A stretch of DNA of 52,493 bases from Flammeovirgaceae bacterium UBA6059 (lineage in GTDB: Bacteria > Bacteroidota > Bacteroidia > Cytophagales > Cyclobacteriaceae), in NCBI GenBank assembly GCA_002435755.1, contig DIYH01000039.1, forward strand, positions 1 to 52,493, written 5' to 3'. A program made the position numbers and the translations under genes. Below, piece by piece: positions 5,521 through 12,988 of this stretch. Below the pieces are notes generated by a model. The model worked only from the letters and a program-made list of their open reading frames with translations, did no database searches and had not been told where the DNA came from. Within the stretch, counting starts at the first letter, position 1. Every line of letters begins with the position of its first letter.

Positions 5521-6468
5521 ATGAACAAAGCTGTTAGAGTTTTAAAGAAAGTAGTTTTATATACAATATCTGTCCTATTGCTACTGACAGTTGCAGGTTA
5601 TGTTTACCTCTATGTGCTCCCTAAAGGACCTGAAATCACTGAAATCAAAAACATCGATAATGGCGTAGACTCATTTGTCATTTATGCCTTCGAGGATAGT
5701 AAGAGAAGGTCCATTAAGGTGTGGACTTACAAGCCCGAAAGTTGGAAAGACCAGGATAAAATAGTCTTTGTGATGCATGGCGGAGGTCGAAATGCAGATG
5801 ACTATCTCCATGCATGGATTGAATTGGCTGATAAGCACAACTTGCTAATAGTCGCCCCTGAATTCGAGAACAAATTTTCAAAGTATACAACTAATGACTA
5901 CCAGGAAGGAAACCTATTTACCTTCTTTGGCACTAAAAACTAAAAAAGCGAATGGGCATACATAGTTGTCGAAAACATATTTGACCATATCAAGTCAGTC
6001 GGTAATATCACTAACGAACATTATGACATTTTTGGACATTCAGCCGGCGGACAGTTTGTTCATAGAATGATAATGTTAATACCTGAGTCGAGAATTGAAA
6101 CAGCGGTTGCTGCAAATGCTGGATTTTATAGTTTTCCAAACGGAAATCTTGAATATCCATATGGTGTCAAAAACACCGGCATTGACTTGAAGACCACTTT
6201 ACAGAATTCTTACAAAAGTAGGTTGATCATCTTATTAGGGGAATTGGACAATGATCCAAGCTTAGGGACTTTTAGAACAACAGATTTAGCAATGGAACAG
6301 GGACCTCACAGATTGGCGCGAGGGACAAATTTTTATCAAGCCAATAAACAACTAACAAAACAGAACGATTGGGAATTTAACTGGAAAATAGACACGATAA
6401 AGAACGTGGGTCATGATTATCGAAAAATGTCTGAAAATGCGGTTAAGTGGATAATAAGCCAACCCTAA
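5521..6468 (+). pseudogene. Alpha/beta hydrolase (PHB depolymerase-like), split by one stop codon
   Basis: One continuous frame of 315 codons is interrupted only by TAA at codon 141 (5941-5943). Residues 1-35 hold a membrane anchor or signal segment (VVLYTISVLLLLTVAGYVYL). Then follow the oxyanion-loop motif VMHGGGRNADDY (84-95), the nucleophile elbow GHSAGGQF (Ser174), a candidate acid in LLGELDNDPS, and the catalytic His in VGHDY near the end. This is the layout of secreted or membrane-anchored esterases related to polyhydroxybutyrate depolymerases and feruloyl esterases. The substrate is unknown. The stop is probably a point change (relatives should have a sense codon in FGTKN-KSEW). Without readthrough neither half is active, because the Ser-His pair is in the second half and the oxyanion loop in the first. 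Its start lies 34 bases after the attC-like element. Confidence 0.85.
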
Positions 6469-6550
6469 CCTTGGCTTTAAAAAATCCTTCGCTCACATTT
6501 ATTTCTAAAAACTATCAGGATCTATAGGTTGGTGCATACTTTCAAGGTTA
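6466..6550 (+). repeat. Inverted repeat after the hydrolase pseudogene
   Basis: TAACCTTG (6466-6473, overlapping the hydrolase stop codon) is complementary to CAAGGTTA (6543-6550) over 8 bp, 85 bases in all. The position directly after a gene and the size suit another attC-like site, but there is no recognisable core and no spacer/box pattern, so this is weak. Confidence 0.3.
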
Positions 6551-6558
6551 AACACTAA

Positions 6559-6651
6559 ACTACAGGACCACTGATCGTTGAAACCCCAGAAAATGAGGCA
6601 ATTCATTATTCTCTTCAAACTGCAAAGGATGATCGCATAAAAAAAGCATAA
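6559..6651 (+). other. Protein-coding remnant, unidentified
   Basis: After a TAA at 6556-6558 the frame reads TTGPLIVETPENEAIHYSLQ and continues to TAKDDRIKKA, ending at TAA 6649-6651. A related-looking segment (GAYFQG) lies just upstream in a different frame. It resembles the last part of a real protein with frameshifts before it, but the family is not recognised. Confidence 0.3.
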
Positions 6652-7106
6652 TTCTCTACCTCATTACAGTTTTTTTCTTTTCATGTGAAAAACAGGGTCA
6701 TGTAAGTGATGCCAGTAATGAAAGGAAATTAACAATTGCCGACCTGATCAGCAATTTGGAAGATTCGAATAACAAAGAGGTCATTGTTGTAGCACATAGA
6801 GGTGATTGGAGAAACGCCCCTAAGAATTTACTGGAGACCATTCAATATTGTATCGATATAGGTGTTGATATGGTGGAGATAGATGTACAGGAAACCAAGG
6901 ACGGTCATTTAGTATTAATGCACGATGAAATCATTGACAGAACTACTAATGGAAGTGGTCTTTTGAACCAATGGACGTTGGATAGTTTGAGGGCCCTCAA
7001 CCTAAAAGATGGGTCTGGTGTCGTTACTGCTCATAAGATACCCACCTTAGAAGAAGCTCTTCGTTTGACCAAATGGAGAAGATACCGGAAAAGGAGTAAC
7101 TCCTGA
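6639..7106 (+). pseudogene. Glycerophosphodiester phosphodiesterase lipoprotein remnant
   Basis: GDPD enzymes hydrolyse glycerophosphodiesters to glycerol-3-phosphate and an alcohol. The frame from 6639 reads KKSIILYLITVFFSFSCEKQ, a good lipoprotein signal with Cys at 6684-6686, but the codon before it is CAT and no ATG precedes it, so the start codon seems lost. The only conventional alternative is TTG at 6756, without a signal. The enzyme part follows: VIVVAHRGDWRNAPKNLLET, then VDMVEIDVQETKDGHLVLMHD and DRTTNGSG, giving the catalytic HRG, the metal-binding E-x-D and the second His. After LEEALRLTK (about 7073) the similarity ends abruptly, roughly 115 residues into the domain, and TGA follows at 7104-7106. 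About half the usual domain is missing, replaced by the tail of another gene. Confidence 0.8.
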
Positions 7107-7188
7107 TTACGACGTTGTTGAACACCAGAATGTATCGGTCGACTCAGTATTGACATTCGCGATTGAGCTAGCCAAAAAAGGACAGTAA
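7075..7188 (+). pseudogene. C-terminal tail of an S41-type peptidase, joined to the GDPD remnant
   Basis: In a different frame from the GDPD piece, 37 codons read GEDTGKGVTPDYDVV, then VSVDSVLTFAIELAKKGQ, ending at TAA 7186-7188. G-K-G-V-x-P-D-Y followed by an acidic/serine-rich stretch and a final helix is typical of the end of C-terminal-processing (S41) peptidases of Bacteroidota. No catalytic part remains. The join near 7075 looks like a deletion that fused two unrelated genes out of frame. The assignment rests on a short match and is moderate. Confidence 0.5.
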
Positions 7189-7297
7189 TTGATACCGACC
7201 TACTTATGTAAAGTCTAATATGGAAAGAGTGTTGTTTTCTGCCATAGATGAATCCATATGCAAGATTTTGTGCAATTGTTTCAAGGACACCATGCAA

Positions 7298-7324
7298 AAG
7301 CTAAAAAATGTGACTCTTTAGCTT
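7298..7324 (+). repeat. 8-bp hairpin before the beta-barrel gene
   Basis: AAGCTAAA (7298-7305) pairs with TTTAGCTT (7317-7324) across an 11-base loop. There is no T-run. It may be a remnant site or a weak terminator. The rest of the 7189-7382 gap shows nothing I can name. Confidence 0.3.
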
Positions 7325-7382
7325 AGATCTGAAAATATGAGGAGTAGCTTTATCTAATCGCATTAAAACTAACTTGACCTAA

Positions 7383-8057
7383 ATGACCCGCACGGTTTTA
7401 CTCTTAGCTATTGTCTTATCCGCCCCAATAAAAACTGCCCGTGCGCAAAGTTTGAGCCTTGTTGGAAGGGGTAATCTTTCTATAGGCTTGCAGTACAACG
7501 ACCTTGACTATAACGGAGGGGAGCTCTTCTATAGCCCGGGAGGAGGGATGGGACTCGAAGGCGGCTTACGGTTAGATATTGGCGAAGGTTTTGCAATACA
7601 GTCCACACTGGGGTACCAACTTCATTTAGCACTTCAGACAGAGTCTATCAATGGAATATCAAACAAGAGCTCATTCAATTTCAACAGAAAGTTCGTCTCA
7701 TTCGGAATGCTCAAAAAATTTAAGTTGGGTCATGGAATAGTAGGAGGCTTTCAGCTCGGTGCTGGCACTAGCCTAAATCTTCCCGGAACGCTCAAAAGAA
7801 TTGAAAACGATAACGAATTAGGTGAATCAAATTATAACTCTAATGTTGGCTTTTACTTCGAGGCGGGATTAAGATTACGCATCTTAGACAATGTATACCT
7901 TGACCCTGCCATTAGATACAGACAACTAAGCTTTGTGGCAAAATCTTTTTCTGATGGCGCAATATCAGATCTACCCGAGCATCTTCAACAACTGAATGCT
8001 AACGGTATAGAGTTAGGGTTAACAATTGTTAAAAACATAGGTAGTGATCAACTCTAG
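7383..8057 (+). CDS. Small outer-membrane beta-barrel protein
   Basis: A 224-aa protein with a cleavable signal peptide (MTRTVLLLAIVLSAPIKTAR, cut probably after ARAQ) followed by alternating hydrophobic/polar strands rich in Gly and aromatic residues: NLSIGLQYNDL, GGGMGLEGGLRLDIG, FAIQSTLGYQLHLAL, GGFQLGAGTSLNL, VGFYFEAGLRLRI, IELGLTIV. This is the pattern of small (about 8-stranded) OmpA/PorT-like barrels of the OMP_b-brl type in Bacteroidota, located in the outer membrane. The ligand and role are unknown. The last visible strand is followed by a short polar tail (KNIGSDQL) rather than the usual terminal aromatic residue. It is intact and is the last + strand gene before the strand switch. 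It could be part of the acquired region or of the core. Confidence 0.7.
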   Translation: MTRTVLLLAIVLSAPIKTARAQSLSLVGRGNLSIGLQYNDLDYNGGELFYSPGGGMGLEGGLRLDIGEGFAIQSTLGYQLHLALQTESINGISNKSSFNFNRKFVSFGMLKKFKLGHGIVGGFQLGAGTSLNLPGTLKRIENDNELGESNYNSNVGFYFEAGLRLRILDNVYLDPAIRYRQLSFVAKSFSDGAISDLPEHLQQLNANGIELGLTIVKNIGSDQL

Positions 8058-8070
8058 AAAGATACCAGTA

Positions 8071-8086
8071 TTTGACACTTGTCAAA
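8071..8086 (+). repeat. 7-bp palindrome after the beta-barrel gene
   Basis: TTTGACA, two bases, then TGTCAAA, starting 13 bases after the stop. It is short, AT-rich and not followed by a T-run, so it could be a weak terminator or an operator. Confidence 0.25.
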
Positions 8087-8167
8087 TTCAGAAGACCTAA
8101 GTTGGTTCTTAATCAAGCCCGACATTCGTTGTTGTAAAAAATAGCAAAAAGGAGTGTTTGCCATATA

Positions 8168-8207
8168 GAAAAAGGCCCTTTGCAGACTATGTGCATCAGA
8201 CCTTTTC
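8168..8207 (-). terminator. Probable intrinsic terminator of the LruC gene
   Basis: Read on the - strand, GAAAAGGTC pairs with GGCCTTTTTC (one T-G wobble), and the right arm runs into CTTTTTC. It lies 39 bases after the LruC stop codon at 8246-8248. The inner loop can pair further through GCA/TGC. Confidence 0.5.
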
Positions 8208-8245
8208 AACAATCAAATCAAACTGTCTACATTAATTTCATCGTG

Positions 8246-10114
8246 CTATGGACGCTTATACAGCTTAGCTTCATTTTTGTAACCAGGCCGGTCCATGTAC
8301 CAATCCATAAAGGAGTATCCCCCACTCTGTGCCCATCGACTATAGTGAACGTAGGTATCAAGTATGTCCTCACCTTCAGTGGGGTACTCAAAACTTGTGG
8401 GCAGGTTGATGCCCCAGGGTAGGTTTGACTCTGTCATATAGTATTTATAGGCTCCTGGGTCGGTATCGTCATCTTCAGTACCGAAGTAGTTGCTATCGAC
8501 CAAACTAGTCGGTGTGTAACCAGGCAAATGAACCTCGCGACCTCTTTCACCATTGACGAAGATGAAAGGATTAAAGGGTGCGTATCCTGCTTCTTCTGCA
8601 CTGAGAGGTTCTACAAAGTCTACAGTGATAAACAATGATACTGGTTCCACATATGGCATGTCGGGAGAGGAGTTCACTCCATTGCCTACGCCAGGATGCT
8701 GCAACACATCAAATACATCGTCAGTTACGATAATGGTAGCCTTACTCTGACCGCTTTCCGTACCATTACCCAACGTATTGATCAAACCGCTGTTGAGTGA
8801 GTTACCACTGACTTTAGCCACAGCCGATGGACTGACTTCCATTTCAAAGCCAAATCCATTGTGATAAGATGCACCGGCTGCCCTAAATCTGAATTCCACA
8901 TTCAGCTGTACCATCTTATTGTCAGAGTTGAACACCTGTTCGTACTGATAATCAACCACCATATCATTAAAATCATAATCTCCTTTGCCAGGCCAGGTAT
9001 CTTCAAAAGCCAGAGTACCAAAGTCCTCGGCATTAGGGTAGTAAGTCCTGTAGGCCTTATCAGAATCATCAGGATAGTCGTCTGCCTCGTCTTCTATGCC
9101 ATCTCCATCCGAATCACCATTGCCGCTAACAGAAAGGTTATCAAACAACACCGAACCTCTGTTTGTCCAGTCCCCTCCCGTCACCGTAACAATACAATAA
9201 TCTGACCCTTCAGGCATAGTCATAGATACAGTCCTGGTCTTCCATGAGCGACGTGGACGGGATAATCTGGATTGTACTCCCTTAAGTAGACCACCATTGG
9301 CTTTGGAAGCATAAATAGTATAAAATGTATTGGAACTTCTGTTATCTATGGACTTGACATCAGCATCAAAAGTGATCAACTGTCCCGGTTGTACTGCAAA
9401 AGTCTGAGATACACCAAAGTTGCCCATAGAGGTGTGCTCAGTACCTATACTTCCATTACCCTCATTGGGGTACCAGGTCATTGGACCTCTATTGACGCCA
9501 AAACCAAGAAAATTCATTTTTTGCTCGTCCGGAGAGAACCCTACAACTCCCTCCTTGTAACCAAAATCATTCTCTGAAAAGTCACCATTGACCAACCCCG
9601 AACCAGCTAGTATTCTTCTATTGGAGATAGGTGGGTTAAAGGATGCCTGGGTCAATTGCGCCAGGCTATCCGGATCAATAGCCTCAAAGTACTCGGAAAG
9701 ATCCAGTGTCACACGGCTAACGAGCCGGTTGTATTCTTCCAGGACAATCAGTGAATCATCAACCATAGAGATGAGGTAAAGTTGATTTTGAGAGGCCGGT
9801 ATCTCAAGCACCCCCCTATAGCGCCCTTGTTCATCAAAAGAACCCGTCAGCTGGTGCTTTCCACCTTCTGCCGGATCATCGGAAAACAGGTCAAACCTTC
9901 CTTTATAATCACCAAAATCAATAGAGTTGGGCATACTGATGTCAATAACTACCTCACGTGTGTTACCAAAATCAAATCCATCTGGTATAGTGAGCGTCTC
10001 TACAGAACCAGGTAATGCGGGCACGTCAGCTTCTTCGACATGAATACAGGCGGATAAAATGATCAGGAATAGACCTATGAAATTGAATCGGGAAATTTTG
10101 TTGGATAAACGCAT
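8246..10114 (-). CDS. LruC-domain (DUF4842) lipoprotein
   Basis: A 622-aa protein with a lipoprotein signal: hydrophobic FIGLFLIILSAC with the lipobox Cys at 23. About 170-330 looks like a jelly-roll, carbohydrate-binding-like domain (LVNGDFSENDFGYKEG, then SVLFDNLSVSG). About 332-355 is one thrombospondin type-3-like calcium-binding strip (GDSDGDGIEDEADDYPDD). From about 356 to the C-terminus is an LruC domain with its hallmark YYPNAEDFGTLAFED and WPGKGDYDFNDMVVDYQYE. LruC proteins are surface or secreted proteins of Bacteroidota and spirochaetes, and their molecular role is not established. It probably sits lipid-anchored in the outer membrane. It is co-directional with the giant genes. The next gene upstream, DUF5916, ends 182 bases before its start. 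The calcium-binding strip is the same motif that makes up most of the 3,735-aa giant. ATG at 10112-10114 (the reverse complement of CAT). Confidence 0.88.
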   Translation of the reverse strand: MRLSNKISRFNFIGLFLIILSACIHVEEADVPALPGSVETLTIPDGFDFGNTREVVIDISMPNSIDFGDYKGRFDLFSDDPAEGGKHQLTGSFDEQGRYRGVLEIPASQNQLYLISMVDDSLIVLEEYNRLVSRVTLDLSEYFEAIDPDSLAQLTQASFNPPISNRRILAGSGLVNGDFSENDFGYKEGVVGFSPDEQKMNFLGFGVNRGPMTWYPNEGNGSIGTEHTSMGNFGVSQTFAVQPGQLITFDADVKSIDNRSSNTFYTIYASKANGGLLKGVQSRLSRPRRSWKTRTVSMTMPEGSDYCIVTVTGGDWTNRGSVLFDNLSVSGNGDSDGDGIEDEADDYPDDSDKAYRTYYPNAEDFGTLAFEDTWPGKGDYDFNDMVVDYQYEQVFNSDNKMVQLNVEFRFRAAGASYHNGFGFEMEVSPSAVAKVSGNSLNSGLINTLGNGTESGQSKATIIVTDDVFDVLQHPGVGNGVNSSPDMPYVEPVSLFITVDFVEPLSAEEAGYAPFNPFIFVNGERGREVHLPGYTPTSLVDSNYFGTEDDDTDPGAYKYYMTESNLPWGINLPTSFEYPTEGEDILDTYVHYSRWAQSGGYSFMDWYMDRPGYKNEAKLYKRP

Positions 10115-10296
10115 AACAGTTAGAGTTTGATTTCACTCCAACTAATGTCAGGATGGTCTGTCTCAATTACATGAGTAATAAACTGACTTTAATGAATGCG
10201 TATTTCACTCACCAGAATAGTGCAAATACAAGGCCCTTAGCTACAATACAGGGCTCATTATAGTCCTCGAAGTAATAAGGCTTACCAGCGTTGTTA

Positions 10297-12513
10297 TCAA
10301 AGATTCAGCCAATACGTCATTTTGAAAACAATAGAGCGGTTCTTGGTGTTCATGAACCTTGGGTTGTCGGCGAAGTAGTTGTCAGTGTAGACCAGGAAGA
10401 AGTCCGAGACTGGCTTGAAGCGCCATTGCAGGCGAGCGTTGAGGTTAATATTGTCGACTTGATTGTTGTACTGCAGGAGTGTTGTAAAGAAGAAAGACCT
10501 GCTAAAAGTAAAATCAAACCTTGGACCAACAAGGATCAGATCGGCATCATTGAAGGGGTCTGGCAACTCTATTCTACTAAGATCATAGTCCATAGAGAGT
10601 ATCGCAAATGGTTGTATTCTATAGTTGAAGCTTCCGCTTACCCGTCTTATTGAGCCATTAAAAAACTGCCCCCATTCTCCGTTGAGATTGACAAAAAAGA
10701 GCTTCCTGTTGTTAGAGGCGTATTCCCATCTTAGCGCATAGTACTCATACTCCGTGTCCTCCGGCAGCTGGGCCCCATCAGTATTGGTAGGGTCAAATTC
10801 ATCAAATAGATAAGTGTAGTCGTACCTGCCTTGCACTCTGAAGCGAGACTGGTTTTGCAACTGCACTTCGTAGATGGCATTGACATCATGATCGGTCTTA
10901 CCATAGGTCTCGTTCCAGCGGATGTCGGTATCAAGTGTCGGGCCATGACGATTGATCAGCCGAGACCTGGGATAGAAGAACCGGCGAAAATTACCTGCAT
11001 AACGTTTGAAATCAGTGCGCGGTACAAATCCCACTTCAGCATCGAAGTTCTCACCAATGTCCCTTACCAGGCTAAATAAGCTCCACTCAGGAGTCTGATA
11101 GTTGATGCTAGCACCAAAAGAGTAATCTCTTTTAAGGTCTTCCTCTGTAAAGGATTTATGGTAATACACGGTTGATCTCCACTTCCCATCAGGTGTCCTC
11201 AAAGAGGTTTCCAGTCCAAAAACCCTGTTGAAAGCATCTGGAGATACATTGTACTCCTTATCAGGATCATAAAACAACGCCTGCTTATTGACCATAAAGG
11301 CCGAAACATTGCTATTACCACCCAACTGTCGCTGTACCACAGCCATGCCATAGTTGGTTGCTGGTATACCTCCCTCCTCCACTTCATCCGTCTGCATGTT
11401 GAGTAAGCCAATGCGCCATTTTTGATTGAGCTTCCCACTCAATCTCATTCCAAAGTCAATCTTATTTTGAATATTAGTATCGTTGATGGTATCTCTGCCA
11501 ATACCTATGCGGCGTGAAAAGAACGGGCGTGCCTGACGCCCTCCAAAGTCCCCAAAGAGATCCGCATTTTCAAGGAAGAACTGTCTGCGCTCAGGAAAGA
11601 AGAGCTCAAAACGCGATAGGTTGGTCTGCTGCCGATCTACCTCCACCTGGCTAAAATCGGGGTTGAAGGTCAGGTCAAGGTTGAGTGATGGTGTCACAGC
11701 GATCTTGGCATCACCTCCCGCACTTAGTGAATAGTCTGTTGACACACCGTTCTCCTGATCCGTAATACTACTCCCGGCGATATAAGGGATAAGTGCAATG
11801 TTAGCGCCGGGCTCCTTCAACGGAGTTTCAAAGTACATATCACCTGAGAAAGCTAACGTTGCGGGCCCATATCCACGTGGTATGGCCGCCCAGTTCGTTC
11901 GCTCATTGTGCTTGTTATCAATCCGGAGGAAATTGAGTCGCCAGTGATCAGACCCACTTTCGTATCTCAGCGTCTTCAGAGGTATGGCAAATTCTGCCAC
12001 CCAGTACCCATCATGCAATTTGACAGCTGAGAACCATTTGTTGTCCCAAGACACGTCGACACGACCATTGCCACCGTTAGCGATCAGTCCCTCGCGTTGC
12101 ACCCCGTAGGGATTGAGCGCAAAGTTGAAAGCATTATTATTATCAGCGAAAGTGTCAAAGATCAAATGAAAACCATCTATCTCCGGTCCCTGGAAGTCTC
12201 TACGCAGTGAAGTGATGATGTTCTTACCAGGAATGGTATCGTACATCACGCCTACGGCATAGATGAAGTTGTCATCGTACGAGATTCTAGCCTCGGTCTT
12301 GGCTAGCGCAAATGAAGTGTCAAAGGGGAAAGTCTGGAAAAAGTCAGCAGCCACATTGGCCTCTGCCCAGGTCTGCTCATCCATTATCCCATCTAGCTTG
12401 ATCTCATCGATGGCTTTCTTAACAAATAGCTCTTTTTTTTCACCAGGCTGTGCCACTATTGTAGCGCTTGCCAACAGGTAACACGCTAACAGCCAGTAAG
12501 TATATCTCGTCAT
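10297..12513 (-). CDS. DUF5916 outer-membrane protein with CBM9-like domain
   Basis: The 738-aa protein starts at MTRYTYWLLACYLLASATIV, a signal peptide ending in Ala-Gln. A start 8 codons upstream would put charged residues before it and is less likely. After the signal comes a CBM9-like sandwich domain of about 190 residues (IDEIKLDGIMDEQTWAEANV, YDDNFIYAVGVMYD, WVAEFAIPLKTLRY). The rest is a large beta-barrel typical of DUF5916, with the family signature FNPDFSQVEVDRQQTNLSRF followed by FELFFPERRQFFLENADLF, ending in a strand (SIVFKMTYWLNL). Family members are predicted outer-membrane proteins and often accompany carbohydrate- or peptide-use genes. No function is proven. The length and domain order are normal. 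An unrelated 53-aa gene and a terminator separate it from the giant gene upstream. Confidence 0.92.
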   Translation of the reverse strand: MTRYTYWLLACYLLASATIVAQPGEKKELFVKKAIDEIKLDGIMDEQTWAEANVAADFFQTFPFDTSFALAKTEARISYDDNFIYAVGVMYDTIPGKNIITSLRRDFQGPEIDGFHLIFDTFADNNNAFNFALNPYGVQREGLIANGGNGRVDVSWDNKWFSAVKLHDGYWVAEFAIPLKTLRYESGSDHWRLNFLRIDNKHNERTNWAAIPRGYGPATLAFSGDMYFETPLKEPGANIALIPYIAGSSITDQENGVSTDYSLSAGGDAKIAVTPSLNLDLTFNPDFSQVEVDRQQTNLSRFELFFPERRQFFLENADLFGDFGGRQARPFFSRRIGIGRDTINDTNIQNKIDFGMRLSGKLNQKWRIGLLNMQTDEVEEGGIPATNYGMAVVQRQLGGNSNVSAFMVNKQALFYDPDKEYNVSPDAFNRVFGLETSLRTPDGKWRSTVYYHKSFTEEDLKRDYSFGASINYQTPEWSLFSLVRDIGENFDAEVGFVPRTDFKRYAGNFRRFFYPRSRLINRHGPTLDTDIRWNETYGKTDHDVNAIYEVQLQNQSRFRVQGRYDYTYLFDEFDPTNTDGAQLPEDTEYEYYALRWEYASNNRKLFFVNLNGEWGQFFNGSIRRVSGSFNYRIQPFAILSMDYDLSRIELPDPFNDADLILVGPRFDFTFSRSFFFTTLLQYNNQVDNINLNARLQWRFKPVSDFFLVYTDNYFADNPRFMNTKNRSIVFKMTYWLNL

Positions 12514-12632
12514 TGACTGGTAATCTATACGGATCACCTAGCGAAAAAAAAAGACTTGTGATCAAAGCAGGATTGGTGCTTTTAATGGTTCACCTATCAT
12601 GAATTACTTTCTGATAGTCAAACCAAACCTGG

Positions 12633-12794
12633 CTATACTGCCAATGACTGTTGTGTCACAAATGACTCGCACATCTCCCTGGAGCCAATGTAGATGATAG
12701 AATAACCTCGCATTACCACCCAGCTGTTGTCAACTTTTGTGATTTTCAGGCCTTGAGCTTTGCGCTTAAAGAGCATTCGACGGATGAAATTCAT
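12633..12794 (-). CDS. Conserved small protein (53 aa)
   Basis: Starting at ATG 12794 (MNFIRRMLFKRKAQGLKITK) the protein continues VDNSWVVMRGYSIIYIGSRE and ends CESFVTQQSLAV. It has a basic N-terminus with a short hydrophobic face, then a compact alternating pattern (SWVVMRGYSIIYIG) like a small beta-hairpin fold. I have the impression of similar short proteins in Bacteroidota with the G-Y-S-I-x-Y core, but cannot name a family. An upstream in-frame start at 12878 would add 28 residues of non-similar sequence. It lies alone between the DUF5916 gene and the end of the 3,735-aa gene, with no signal peptide, so it is probably cytoplasmic or peripheral. Confidence 0.55.
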   Translation of the reverse strand: MNFIRRMLFKRKAQGLKITKVDNSWVVMRGYSIIYIGSREMCESFVTQQSLAV

Positions 12795-12910
12795 AGCTAA
12801 AAAATTAGAAGTTACATGCCAAATACGTTGAGCGTGATGCTCTACCCAACCCCCCTCTCTAAACAGATGAATTGTCAACGATTGCGGTAGCGAAATTGTA
12901 ATTCAAACGA

Positions 12911-12953
12911 AAAACAGAAAGAAGCCACACTGAATTGGACTCAGCATGGCTTC
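12911..12953 (-). terminator. Intrinsic terminator of the 3,735-aa giant gene
   Basis: On the - strand GAAGCCA at the left of the hairpin pairs with TGGCTTC (12921-12927 with 12947-12953), with an inner CTGA/TCAG extension. The stem is followed by TTTCTGTTTTTCG. It is 36 bases after the stop codon at 12989-12991, a good position. Confidence 0.7.
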
Positions 12954-12988
12954 ACGATTTTAGGATGTCTTAATTTGCCCAGGCCTAT

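Noticed and set aside
7219..7320. 33-codon frame MERVLFSAIDES... before the beta-barrel gene
   Set aside because: It is short, has no homologue I recognise and no ribosome site, and lies in a decayed region. It is probably chance.
10291..10653. 120-codon + strand frame opposite the DUF5916 gene
   Set aside because: It overlaps fully with a well-supported gene on the other strand and has no recognisable features.
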